Source: Centipeda flueggei ATCC 43531 (GTDB lineage Bacteria > Bacillota > Negativicutes > Selenomonadales > Selenomonadaceae). From it: a stretch of DNA of 64,000 nt. A program made the translations under genes and the position numbers. The stretch is from NCBI RefSeq assembly GCF_000160695.1, contig NZ_GG694008.1, positions 26,080 to 90,079 on the forward strand, read 5' to 3'. Positions 55,743 through 63,428 of this stretch are shown here, piece by piece. The notes below the pieces were generated by a model. The model saw only the letters and a list, made by a program, of their open reading frames with translations. It ran no database searches and was not told where the DNA came from. Every line of letters starts with the position of its first letter. Position 1 is the stretch's first letter.

Positions 55743-56966
55743 ATGGAAGACGCATTCATCGGACGGCAGGCTATTCTCGATCAGCAAAAAAAAGTCTATG
55801 CATACGAGATGCTCTTTCGCAGTGGTTTGAAAAATGCTTTTGATCCGACACTGGACGGAAACGTGGCCACACAGAGCGTCATGGTCAATGCCATGCTTGA
55901 CTTTGGGATGAAAAAACTCGTCTCCGACCACAAAGCATTCATCAACTTCACCGAAAAAAATCTTCTAACCCGTGCGCCAAAACTTCTCCCGCCCGACAGC
56001 ATTGTGGTCGAGATCCTCGAAACGGTCCAGCCCACGCCGGAGATCATTGAGGCTGTACAGGAACTGAAAAACGAGGGCTACAAAATTGCTCTCGACGACT
56101 TCATCCTTCAGCCCGGTTATGAACCGCTGATTGACTTGGCAGATATCATCAAGGTAGACTTCCGCATCACAGCGGATCCTGGGGAACGTGCCCGCCTGCA
56201 CGAGGTATTGCCTCCACACGTTCATCTGCTCGCCGAAAAGGTCGAGACGGAGGATGAATTTCGCCAAGCGATTGACGCCGGCTACGTTCTCTTCCAGGGT
56301 TATTTCTTCTGCAAGCCTGTCGTATTGCACAAAAAAAGGATCACAAACAACGACCTCTCCCGCATTCGACTGCTGAAGGAAGTCAACCGCCCTGACTTTA
56401 ACTTTTCTGCGATCATCGACGTTATTTGTGCAGATACCGGTCTCGTACACAAGCTGCTCACCTACATCAACTCAGTCGGTATCGGTCTCAACCATCACAT
56501 CTCCAATCTGCGCCAGGCGACGGTGCTGCTCGGAGCAAACGGCATCCGCAACTGGGTGACGCTCATCAGCCTCCAGACCTTTTCTGCGGATAAACCGTCG
56601 GAGTTATTTACCCTCTCGCTTATACGGGCGAAGTTCTGTGAATTGATTGCGCTGAAGCTAAACCGTCCGACCATCACTCCGGATACGGGATTTCTGCTCG
56701 GTATGTTTTCCCTGATCGATGTTCTCCTCAACCAGCCGATGTCCGAGGTGCTCAAAGAAATCACTCTCTCCGATGAACTCAACGCAGCACTGATCGGCGA
56801 GGACAATGAACTGCGGCGTCTGCTTGACCTTGTCATTTCCTACGAGAAAGGCGATTGGGAAACGGTTGCCGGCTGCTGCATGCGTGAAAAGTTCCCGTTT
56901 GAAGCTCTCGTCCCCCTGTATAATGACGTACTCGAATGGTACAACATAGTGCGGTCCGTCGGCTGA
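55743..56966 (+). CDS. EAL-HDOD signalling protein (YuxH-like)
   Basis: About 407 residues. An EAL-type domain (about 1-200) is followed by an HDOD domain (about 205-400). The signature EAL is EML in YAYEMLFRSG, although ALDDF and KVDF strands are kept; several metal ligands look lost, so c-di-GMP hydrolysis is unlikely and a binding role is more probable. AAAGGG stands 8 bases before ATG 55743. It ends against an HD-GYP gene on the opposite strand. Confidence 0.88.
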   Translation: MEDAFIGRQAILDQQKKVYAYEMLFRSGLKNAFDPTLDGNVATQSVMVNAMLDFGMKKLVSDHKAFINFTEKNLLTRAPKLLPPDSIVVEILETVQPTPEIIEAVQELKNEGYKIALDDFILQPGYEPLIDLADIIKVDFRITADPGERARLHEVLPPHVHLLAEKVETEDEFRQAIDAGYVLFQGYFFCKPVVLHKKRITNNDLSRIRLLKEVNRPDFNFSAIIDVICADTGLVHKLLTYINSVGIGLNHHISNLRQATVLLGANGIRNWVTLISLQTFSADKPSELFTLSLIRAKFCELIALKLNRPTITPDTGFLLGMFSLIDVLLNQPMSEVLKEITLSDELNAALIGEDNELRRLLDLVISYEKGDWETVAGCCMREKFPFEALVPLYNDVLEWYNIVRSVG

Positions 56967-56976
56967 CGGACCGCAC

Positions 56977-57013
56977 ATAAAACACCCATCGCCCGCAGCG
57001 ATGGGTGTTTTAT
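56977..57013. terminator. bidirectional terminator between EAL-HDOD and HD-GYP genes
   Basis: A perfect 16-bp stem, ATAAAACACCCATCGC against GCGATGGGTGTTTTAT, around five bases; A/T ends on both sides allow termination in both directions. Confidence 0.85.
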
Positions 57014-57044
57014 GTGTACATTGTTATTTGTGTACATTGTTATT
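57013..57044. repeat. 16-bp tandem duplication at the HD-GYP stop
   Basis: TGTGTACATTGTTATT occurs twice in a row without mismatch; the second unit contains the stop codon of the HD-GYP gene. Confidence 0.9.
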
Positions 57045-58095
57045 TCGGATTATATTCGAGAATTTTGACTTTCGTCTCCTCGTTGAGATCGATGACCTCA
57101 TCCTCCGAAATCGTTACGATCGGGAGCGGCACAACGCCATGCGGATATGCCGTGATCGTTCCCTCACGATGATTGCTGAGGAGAACCCGCGAGCCCAGAA
57201 ATGCATTCTTGATATTCATCAGCACCGGCAAACAGACCTGCGGATCGAGCGCCGTATACATCTGCCGAGCGATTTCCGTCACCGCATCGAACGGCGTGCG
57301 GCGTGGGTACCCTTCACGCTCGACCGTAATATTGTCATAGAGATCCGCCACGGCGATAATCCGTGCATAGAGGTGAATATCCTCCCCCTTGCTGTTGAAT
57401 GGAAATCCGCTGCCGTCCATACGCTCATGATGCTGCATTGCCGCCAGGCGCACCCCTTCCGTCAGCCCGGGGACGTTATTAAGAATATGGGCACCATCCA
57501 CCGTATGCTGAATGTACTTCTCGTAATCCTCGCCTTCAAGTGTTGTAATGTTCTTTTCGAGCAGGCGCCGATCAAACTTCGATTTTCCTATATCATGCAG
57601 AAACCCCGCAAGGACAACATCCTTCGCGGTCTCACGGTCAAGTTTCATCCACTTGGCAATGACACCCGCGAGGATAGAAACACGCAATGAATGATTATAG
57701 ATGTCACTCGCAAGATGGTTGACCTCATTGAGATAGTCGATTGCACCGCTGCGGCGCGAGAGCGGCAGCAAGTCGCCCTGCACCATTTCGTTGGTCTCTT
57801 CCACAGGAACAGCGCCCGTCTTCTTCGTCTCCTCAAAGATCGACTTCGCTGTTCCGATGACATTCTCGTACTGCTTGATGAAGAGATTGCTGCGGGAAAA
57901 GATCGGTGAATTCTCTTCCGCCAGTTCCGTCTCATCCTTGATGTAGACAACAGGAATCTTCAAAAATTTCAGGCGTGTGATATGCGCCTGCGTCAGTTCC
58001 GTATTCTCAGATACAACCACAACCCGCTTAGCGTTGACGATCGTCCGCGCCAGAATCATTCCATCCTTAAGATCGTCTACGGATATAGCACGCAA
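57040..58095 (-). CDS. HD-GYP domain protein (predicted c-di-GMP phosphodiesterase)
   Basis: 351 residues. An N-terminal domain of about 130 residues (DUF3391-like: SVDDLKDGMILARTIVNAK) is followed by HD-GYP: GFLHDIGK with metal ligands, then HHERMDGSGFP (the GYP motif as GFP) and ARIIAVADLYD. It should degrade c-di-GMP, but activity with GFP in place of GYP is not certain. TTG start at 58095 with GGGAGGG 7 bases upstream. Confidence 0.88.
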   Translation of the reverse strand: MRAISVDDLKDGMILARTIVNAKRVVVVSENTELTQAHITRLKFLKIPVVYIKDETELAEENSPIFSRSNLFIKQYENVIGTAKSIFEETKKTGAVPVEETNEMVQGDLLPLSRRSGAIDYLNEVNHLASDIYNHSLRVSILAGVIAKWMKLDRETAKDVVLAGFLHDIGKSKFDRRLLEKNITTLEGEDYEKYIQHTVDGAHILNNVPGLTEGVRLAAMQHHERMDGSGFPFNSKGEDIHLYARIIAVADLYDNITVEREGYPRRTPFDAVTEIARQMYTALDPQVCLPVLMNIKNAFLGSRVLLSNHREGTITAYPHGVVPLPIVTISEDEVIDLNEETKVKILEYNPK

Positions 58096-58197
58096 GACAA
58101 GTCCCTCCCTCGATTTACACAGTTTCTTCGCACGAATTTATCACGTCTATAAATAATTCGACCTCAGGCGAAAAAAACCTGCTTGATTAAAAAAATC

Positions 58198-58227
58198 TTG
58201 ACATATTTTCTGCGTTTATCGTATAAT
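58198..58227 (+). promoter_or_regulatory. promoter of the amino-acid ABC operon
   Basis: TTGACA (58198-58203), 18-bp spacer, TATAAT (58222-58227). Confidence 0.85.
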
Positions 58228-58284
58228 ACACCTACATCAGCACTTTATTGTATTAAAGTAGCAGTAAGATAAGGAGAGGTGAAG

Positions 58285-59091
58285 ATGGACTGGAAAACGG
58301 TTCTGACAGGAGCGGCGGTACTCGCCTGCTCAGCGGCGATCCTGACGGGCTGCGGAAGTACCGAAAAAGCCCCCTCGACAGACAACGCAGCAGAGATGGG
58401 AAAAATCATTGTCGGACTTGATGATAATTTCCCGCCGATGGGCTTTAAGGACGAGAACAACGAGATCGTCGGCTTCGATGTTGACCTCGCAAAAGAGGCA
58501 GCCAAACGCCTCGGCCGTGAAGTGGAGTTCAAGGCTATCGACTGGTCCAGCAAGGAAGCCGAACTCAAAAGCGGCCGCGTACAGGTGCTCTGGAACGGTC
58601 TCGACATCACAGAGAAGCGCAAGGAGAACATGCTCTTCTCGAATCCCTACATGGACAACCACCAGATCATCTTCGTGAAGAAGGGCAATACCGCAGTCAC
58701 GGACGAGAAGAGCCTCGCGGGCAAGACCGTCGGCACGCAGAGCGCGGGCACGGCGGAGGAGTACATGGACGCCTCGGATTTCTATAAAAAGGAGGTCAAG
58801 GAGGTCAAGAAGTACCCTGACTACGTTGCGGCATTCATGGATCTCGAGAACGGCCGCCTCGATGCCGTCATCGGTGATGAGATCGTCGGCCGCTATTATA
58901 TGAGCAAACACCCCGACACGCTGGATGCGCTTGACGTGGTCGTCGGACCAGTGAGCGAGTTCGGCATTGCCTTTGCAAAGGACAACACGAAGCTGCGCGA
59001 CGAGGTGCAGAAGGTGCTCGACGAGATGAAGGCGGACGGTACAATCGCCAAGATCTCAACGAAGTGGTTCACCAAGGATATCACGAAATAA
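58285..59091 (+). CDS. amino-acid ABC transporter substrate-binding lipoprotein
   Basis: About 268 residues. A lipoprotein signal ends in ILTGC (lipidated Cys23). The SBP_bac_3 domain has GLDDNFPPMGFKDENNEIVG at its start and TVGTQSAGTAEEY later. It binds a polar amino acid or cystine. GGAGAGG precedes ATG 58285. A hairpin after the stop reduces expression of the two transport genes downstream. Confidence 0.92.
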   Translation: MDWKTVLTGAAVLACSAAILTGCGSTEKAPSTDNAAEMGKIIVGLDDNFPPMGFKDENNEIVGFDVDLAKEAAKRLGREVEFKAIDWSSKEAELKSGRVQVLWNGLDITEKRKENMLFSNPYMDNHQIIFVKKGNTAVTDEKSLAGKTVGTQSAGTAEEYMDASDFYKKEVKEVKKYPDYVAAFMDLENGRLDAVIGDEIVGRYYMSKHPDTLDALDVVVGPVSEFGIAFAKDNTKLRDEVQKVLDEMKADGTIAKISTKWFTKDITK

Positions 59092-59098
59092 AAGGAAG

Positions 59099-59132
59099 AG
59101 AAAGGCTGCCGTATCGTGCGGCAGCCTTTTTT
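59099..59132 (+). terminator. partial terminator between binding protein and permease
   Basis: AAAGGCTGCCG pairs with CGGCAGCCTTT, followed by T6, inside the operon. It probably keeps the binding protein in excess. Confidence 0.85.
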
Positions 59133-59149
59133 CTGTAAGGAACGTCTTC

Positions 59150-59794
59150 ATGGATAAAACACTGGATACCATACGTCTCATGCTCGAGGGCTCAACGATC
59201 ACCCTCGAGATTTTCTGTGTCACCCTCGCACTTGCCCTGCCGCTTGGACTCTTTGCCGCACTTGGACGGCTTTCACATTTTCGCCCGCTGAGCCGCATGC
59301 TCGAGATCTACATCTGGATCATGCGCGGTACGCCGCTCATGCTGCAGCTCCTCTTCGTCTACTTTGCCCTGCCGATGGTCGGTATCCTGCTCCCCGACAT
59401 TGCAGCAGCACTGCTCGCCTTTATTCTCAACTATGCCGCCTACTTCGCCGAAATCTTCCGTGCGGGCATACAGGCGGTACCGCGCGGACAGTTCGAGGCG
59501 GCGCGTGTGCTCGGCATGAGTGCGCCGCTCACCATGCGCCGCATCATCCTGCCGCAGGTACTGCGCATTACACTCCCCCCCGTCAGCAATGAGACCATCA
59601 ACCTTGTCAAGGATACCTCACTCGTCTACATCCTCGCCATGAACGACCTGCTGCGCGTCGCGCGCACCATCGTCCAGCGCGAATTCGACATGACTCCCTT
59701 TCTCATCGCAGGCATCTTCTACCTCACCATGACTGCCGTACTCACTTATGGGTTCAAGAAATTGGAGGCGCACTATGGCAGATATGGAAACTAA
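59150..59794 (+). CDS. amino-acid ABC transporter permease
   Basis: 214 residues of the HisM/GlnP family with five membrane helices; the EAA-type coupling loop is EAARVLGMSAPLTMRRIILP. The start TITLEIFCVTLALALPLGL is typical. It overlaps the ATPase gene by 20 bp, and TAAGGA precedes the ATG. Confidence 0.92.
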   Translation: MDKTLDTIRLMLEGSTITLEIFCVTLALALPLGLFAALGRLSHFRPLSRMLEIYIWIMRGTPLMLQLLFVYFALPMVGILLPDIAAALLAFILNYAAYFAEIFRAGIQAVPRGQFEAARVLGMSAPLTMRRIILPQVLRITLPPVSNETINLVKDTSLVYILAMNDLLRVARTIVQREFDMTPFLIAGIFYLTMTAVLTYGFKKLEAHYGRYGN

Positions 59795-60557
59795 AGACAC
59801 GATGCTCACGATGCGCGGCATCTACAAATCCTTCGGTGACCTCAGCGTTTTAAACGGCATCGACCTCACCCTCGCACGCGGGGAGGTGCTCGCCATCATC
59901 GGCTCCTCCGGCTCGGGAAAATCAACGCTCCTGCGCTGCATCAACAAACTCGAAACAATCGACCGCGGCGACATTACCATCGGCGGCGAGGTGCTCTGTC
60001 ATACGGCGGATGATACATCATCGGCGGCTTATGCTGACGCCGCCGATATACGGCGCATCCTCATGGCAACGGGCATGGTCTTTCAGCAGTTCAACCTTTT
60101 CCCGCACATGACCGTGATCGAGAACCTCATCGAGGCACCAATTCACGTCAAGGGGATGAAACGTGACGAAATCCTCCCCTACGCCCGTGACCTCCTCAAA
60201 AAAGTTGGACTCTTCGACCGCGAGAACTACTACCCGAGCCAGCTCTCGGGCGGACAGCAGCAGCGCGTCGCCATCGCGCGTGCACTCGCCATGAAGCCCG
60301 ACATCATGCTCTTCGACGAACCGACTTCCGCCCTTGACCCTGAACTGACAGGCGAGGTGCTGCACACCATGCGCGAGCTCGCCGCCGAGCACATGACCAT
60401 GATCGTCGTCACGCACGAAATGGCATTTGCCCGTGAGGCAGCTGCCAATGTCGTCTTTATGGAGAACGGCGTCATCGTCGAGCAGGGCGCGCCGCAGACA
60501 TTTTTCAGTACACCAAAAGAGGAACGGACACGGGAGTTTCTGCGGAATATGCTTTGA
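59775..60557 (+). CDS. amino-acid ABC transporter ATP-binding protein
   Basis: About 260 residues. Walker [10 protein letters not shown], signature [13 protein letters not shown], Walker [14 protein letters not shown]-loop VVTHEM. This is the GlnQ/HisP family. GGAGG stands 6 bases before ATG 59775. A stretch rich in Thr/Ala/Asp ([16 protein letters not shown]) interrupts the region after Walker A, an insertion of about 15 residues compared with usual members. Confidence 0.93.
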   Translation: MADMETKDTMLTMRGIYKSFGDLSVLNGIDLTLARGEVLAIIGSSGSGKSTLLRCINKLETIDRGDITIGGEVLCHTADDTSSAAYADAADIRRILMATGMVFQQFNLFPHMTVIENLIEAPIHVKGMKRDEILPYARDLLKKVGLFDRENYYPSQLSGGQQQRVAIARALAMKPDIMLFDEPTSALDPELTGEVLHTMRELAAEHMTMIVVTHEMAFAREAAANVVFMENGVIVEQGAPQTFFSTPKEERTREFLRNML

Positions 60558-60588
60558 GCGTATGCTGATAAAGCGATGCCTGTCAGAC

Positions 60589-60640
60589 GATAAAGGGGAC
60601 AGATACAGAGAAATCACTTTCTGTATCTGTCCCCTTTATC
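60589..60640. terminator. long perfect hairpin between the ABC operon and the MATE gene
   Basis: A perfect 20-bp stem (GATAAAGGGGACAGATACAG with its complement) around 12 bases. It can end transcripts from both sides. Confidence 0.8.
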
Positions 60641-60655
60641 ATATTCCTGCAAAAA

Positions 60656-61996
60656 CTAGTCCGTCCGCAGTGTCTTTTCTGTCCAGAAGTAGGCGACAGC
60701 GACGGGAACGGCAGCACCGATCCATGCGAGAGGATTGGCAAGACATGCACCCAAAAATCCAAGATGCGCGCAGAGGAAGATCGCCGCCCCCGCGCGCATC
60801 ATGAGCTCCATCGCCCCCGCGATCGTCGGGACAACGCTCTGCCCGAGCCCCTGCAGGACGTTGCGGTAGACGAGCAGAACGGCGAGGATGATATACGCCG
60901 AGCCATTGACGAGGAGGAAGGTCTGCCCATAGGCAATGACCTCATCCGCGCCCTGTGCATCTGCACCGACAAAAAGTGCCAGCAGATATGTCCCGAAGGC
61001 GATGAGCAGGATACCGATCGCGACGGCAAATGCCACGGACATTTTGAGACATGCATGTACCCCTGCACGAATACGTGCATACTGCTGTGCACCATAATTC
61101 TGCGCCGTATATGCCGCCATCGCATAGCCAAAGGAGAGCATGGGCATGACGGCGACGGCATCAATCTTCTGCGTCGCTGCGTATGCTGCCACGGGAAGTG
61201 CGCCGAGGTTGTTGAGGGCAACTTGGAGGATGATGGCTCCGAGGGCAATAACGGAGGACTGCAGCCCCATCGGCAGCCCCATTCGCAGGTGTGCGGCAAG
61301 AAGTGCAGCGTCGAGTTTCCAGTCCTGCCATGCGGGGCAGAGGGTCGGAATGCGCTGCCGTATGTAGATATAAAAAAGAAGCGCCCCGATCGCCTGTGAA
61401 AGAACAGTCGCACCTGCCGCTCCCGGAATGCCGAGGTCAAGCACAAGAATGGCGATTGGCTCAAGGGCGACATTGACAGCAAGTGTGATCCCCAGAAGAA
61501 TCGTCGGCGTCATGCTGTCTCCAAGGGCACGGACGAGACAGTTTTGCAGATAAAGCAGAAGAAAGATAACCAGTCCCGCAAAGATGATGAATATAAAGTC
61601 CTCTGCCCCATCCAGAATCTCGGGCGGTGTCTCCATGAGAACGAGGAGCGTACGCGTCAAGGGCAGGAGTATCGCGGTCAAAAGAAGCGCCGTCAGGACG
61701 CCGAGCAGGACGCATGCCGCCGCACTGCGGCGTACGCCGTCTGCATCCATCGCACCGAACCGCTGTCCCGTATAAATCGTAATACCTGTGCAGAATCCCA
61801 TAACGAAGCCGAGGGCAAGGAACATGAGACTGCCTGTACAGCCGACGGAGGCAAGTGCATTCACCCCAAGGAATCGCCCAACGATGAGCGTATCGACAAA
61901 GGAATAGAGCTGCTGCATCATATTTCCTGCAATCAGCGGAAGAGCAAAGAAAAAGATCAGCCGTGCGGGGCTGCCCGACGTCAGATTCTTCATCAT
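60656..61996 (-). CDS. MATE-family efflux transporter
   Basis: 446 residues with about twelve hydrophobic helices. The start LTSGSPARLIFFFALPLIAG and IVGRFLGVNALASVG are the NorM/DinF-like signature of the first bundle. It exports cationic compounds in exchange for Na+ or H+; the substrate is unknown. ATG 61996 overlaps the YdcF-like stop (ATGATG), so both are translated together. Confidence 0.92.
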   Translation of the reverse strand: MMKNLTSGSPARLIFFFALPLIAGNMMQQLYSFVDTLIVGRFLGVNALASVGCTGSLMFLALGFVMGFCTGITIYTGQRFGAMDADGVRRSAAACVLLGVLTALLLTAILLPLTRTLLVLMETPPEILDGAEDFIFIIFAGLVIFLLLYLQNCLVRALGDSMTPTILLGITLAVNVALEPIAILVLDLGIPGAAGATVLSQAIGALLFYIYIRQRIPTLCPAWQDWKLDAALLAAHLRMGLPMGLQSSVIALGAIILQVALNNLGALPVAAYAATQKIDAVAVMPMLSFGYAMAAYTAQNYGAQQYARIRAGVHACLKMSVAFAVAIGILLIAFGTYLLALFVGADAQGADEVIAYGQTFLLVNGSAYIILAVLLVYRNVLQGLGQSVVPTIAGAMELMMRAGAAIFLCAHLGFLGACLANPLAWIGAAVPVAVAYFWTEKTLRTD

Positions 61997-62754
61997 TCGA
62001 GATACCTCGTCACAGCGATACGCAGTTTTTCTTGAAGGTATACGGTATTCGTGAGGAGTGCCCCTGCATTCGGCGCAAATTTCAATAGATAGAGCTGCGA
62101 ATCTCCGCTGACCAAAAAGTCTGTTGGGTATGGCGTCACCGTGATGCCCTGTTTCTCAAAGTTGAGCACGGCACGCGGCAGATGGAATGCCGAGGTCACG
62201 AGGATGGGATGCATCAGACCTTCACGGCGCAGAATCTCTGCCGTGTAGTGTGCATTCTGTCCCGTCGTAAGGCTGCGCGTCTCCACACGAATCATCTCGT
62301 CGGGGACACCAAGCGAGCGCAAAACACGACGCGCAATCTCCGCCTCAGACCCTGTATCACTGAACACCTGTCCGCCCGAGAGAAGAATCGGCAGATGTGT
62401 GCGCAGATGGAGACGATACGCCGCCAGGAGACGTGAGGACGGGCTCTGCGCGAGCATCCCCATGCCGTCCACATCCTGCACATCTGCGATTGCTCCGCCG
62501 CCAAGCATGATGATGACATCGCCCTGCGGCACCTCGGGCACGGGATACGTCCGCTCAAGCTCCCCCATCAGGCGATCCGAGACGGCTCCGATGGAGAGGA
62601 GATAGAGCATGGCGGCAAGCGCACAGAGCAGCATAGCCGCACGGGATTGATGCCGCCTCTTCCATAGATAGACAGCAAGCCCAAGCATAGCAAGAACAAA
62701 AATCCCCGGCGGCAGAATCCATGCTGCCCCAAATTTTAAAATGTAAATCATCAT
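61993..62754 (-). CDS. YdcF/ElyC-family membrane protein (DUF218)
   Basis: 253 residues. Two membrane helices (about 7-30 and 40-60) precede a DUF218 domain with DVIIMLGGG, LPILLSGGQ, ETRSLTTGQNA and VTSAFHLPRA. Family members (ElyC, SanA) are linked to envelope integrity. The repeat element at 62791-62951 lies 36 bp upstream of its ATG, so its promoter must be in or beyond that repeat. Confidence 0.88.
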   Translation of the reverse strand: MMIYILKFGAAWILPPGIFVLAMLGLAVYLWKRRHQSRAAMLLCALAAMLYLLSIGAVSDRLMGELERTYPVPEVPQGDVIIMLGGGAIADVQDVDGMGMLAQSPSSRLLAAYRLHLRTHLPILLSGGQVFSDTGSEAEIARRVLRSLGVPDEMIRVETRSLTTGQNAHYTAEILRREGLMHPILVTSAFHLPRAVLNFEKQGITVTPYPTDFLVSGDSQLYLLKFAPNAGALLTNTVYLQEKLRIAVTRYLE

Positions 62755-62790
62755 CTCATACGTCCAATCGCGATTTATTTCGATATGCTA

Positions 62791-62951
62791 GGAAAGCACT
62801 GATAAATTCGGTACAACCATCTTGACGTATCTTTTTTGCCCGCACTTCGGCGGAAAATCCTCCACAGAGCACCACTCTGCGTCCGGTTTTCCACCTCGTT
62901 CGGACGAAAAAATCTACGCCAACCTGGCAGACCTCATTTATCAGTGATTCC
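62791..62951 (+). repeat. dispersed repeat with terminal inverted repeats, copy 2
   Basis: A 161-bp element, the best preserved of three. Ends GGAAAGCACTGATAAA and TTTATCAGTGATTCC are inverted repeats. Internal marks are AATCCTCCACAGAGC and CGTTCGGACGAAAAA. The copy at 34888-35051 aligns on the opposite strand. It lies upstream of the YdcF-like gene. No transposase is encoded. Confidence 0.75.
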
Positions 62952-63131
62952 TTAGAAAAATCAACAACCGCAGCAACTGCAAGGTGTCTCACAAATATAT
63001 AGCGCAACTACGGTGCCCCTATTATAGGATATTTTAGGGGATTTTTGTAGCACGGGAGGCAAATAAATCCGCCGCAATACTGCTATCGATGGAGGCTCTG
63101 AGCACAACGACAAGCGCAAACGTTTTTCCTG
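62952..63131. other. intergenic region after repeat copy 2
   Basis: 180 bp without a credible gene. It holds an A/T-rich stretch with a small inverted repeat (CCCCTATTATAGG...TTTTAGGGG around 63017-63042). A minus-strand frame that runs through the repeat is rejected as coding. Confidence 0.4.
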
Positions 63132-63160
63132 TTGACAGGGTATTCCTTCCCCTGTATTCT
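63132..63160 (+). promoter_or_regulatory. promoter for the right-edge genes
   Basis: TTGACA (63132-63137), 17-bp spacer, TATTCT (63155-63160). Confidence 0.6.
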
Positions 63161-63235
63161 AAATATATTGTTTAGTTCATAAGGTACGTACAACGAATTT
63201 GAAGATGTGTTTGTCGGCAAATCATAATTGCATCA

Positions 63236-63424
63236 TTGGCAGCGGCTCATGTCGTTGCTTTTGTATTTTCCGCTGTGGGTGAAAATATCTCGCTTGATAC
63301 CATGAAACGCCCAAACGAGAAGGATATGACGGTAATCGCGGAGAACTATCTCCGTACAAAGCACGTACGGAACTCGGCACAGAGATTCGTGCGGATAGAA
63401 ACATCTTACTTACTGGTGAGGTGA
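63236..63424 (+). CDS. possible small protein, 62 residues
   Basis: A frame from a TTG at 63236 with a hydrophobic start (AAAHVVAFVFSAVG) and a basic end (KHVRNSAQRFVR). It ends 4 bases before the next gene, as in an operon, and has a promoter upstream, but no good ribosome-binding site. It could be the end of a degraded gene. I recognise no family. Confidence 0.3.
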   Translation: MAAAHVVAFVFSAVGENISLDTMKRPNEKDMTVIAENYLRTKHVRNSAQRFVRIETSYLLVR

Positions 63425-63428
63425 TCCG

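Noticed and set aside
62756-63007. Minus-strand 83-codon frame through repeat copy 2
   Set aside because: Most of it is repeat sequence; the other copies contain stop codons in this frame, so it is not conserved as protein.
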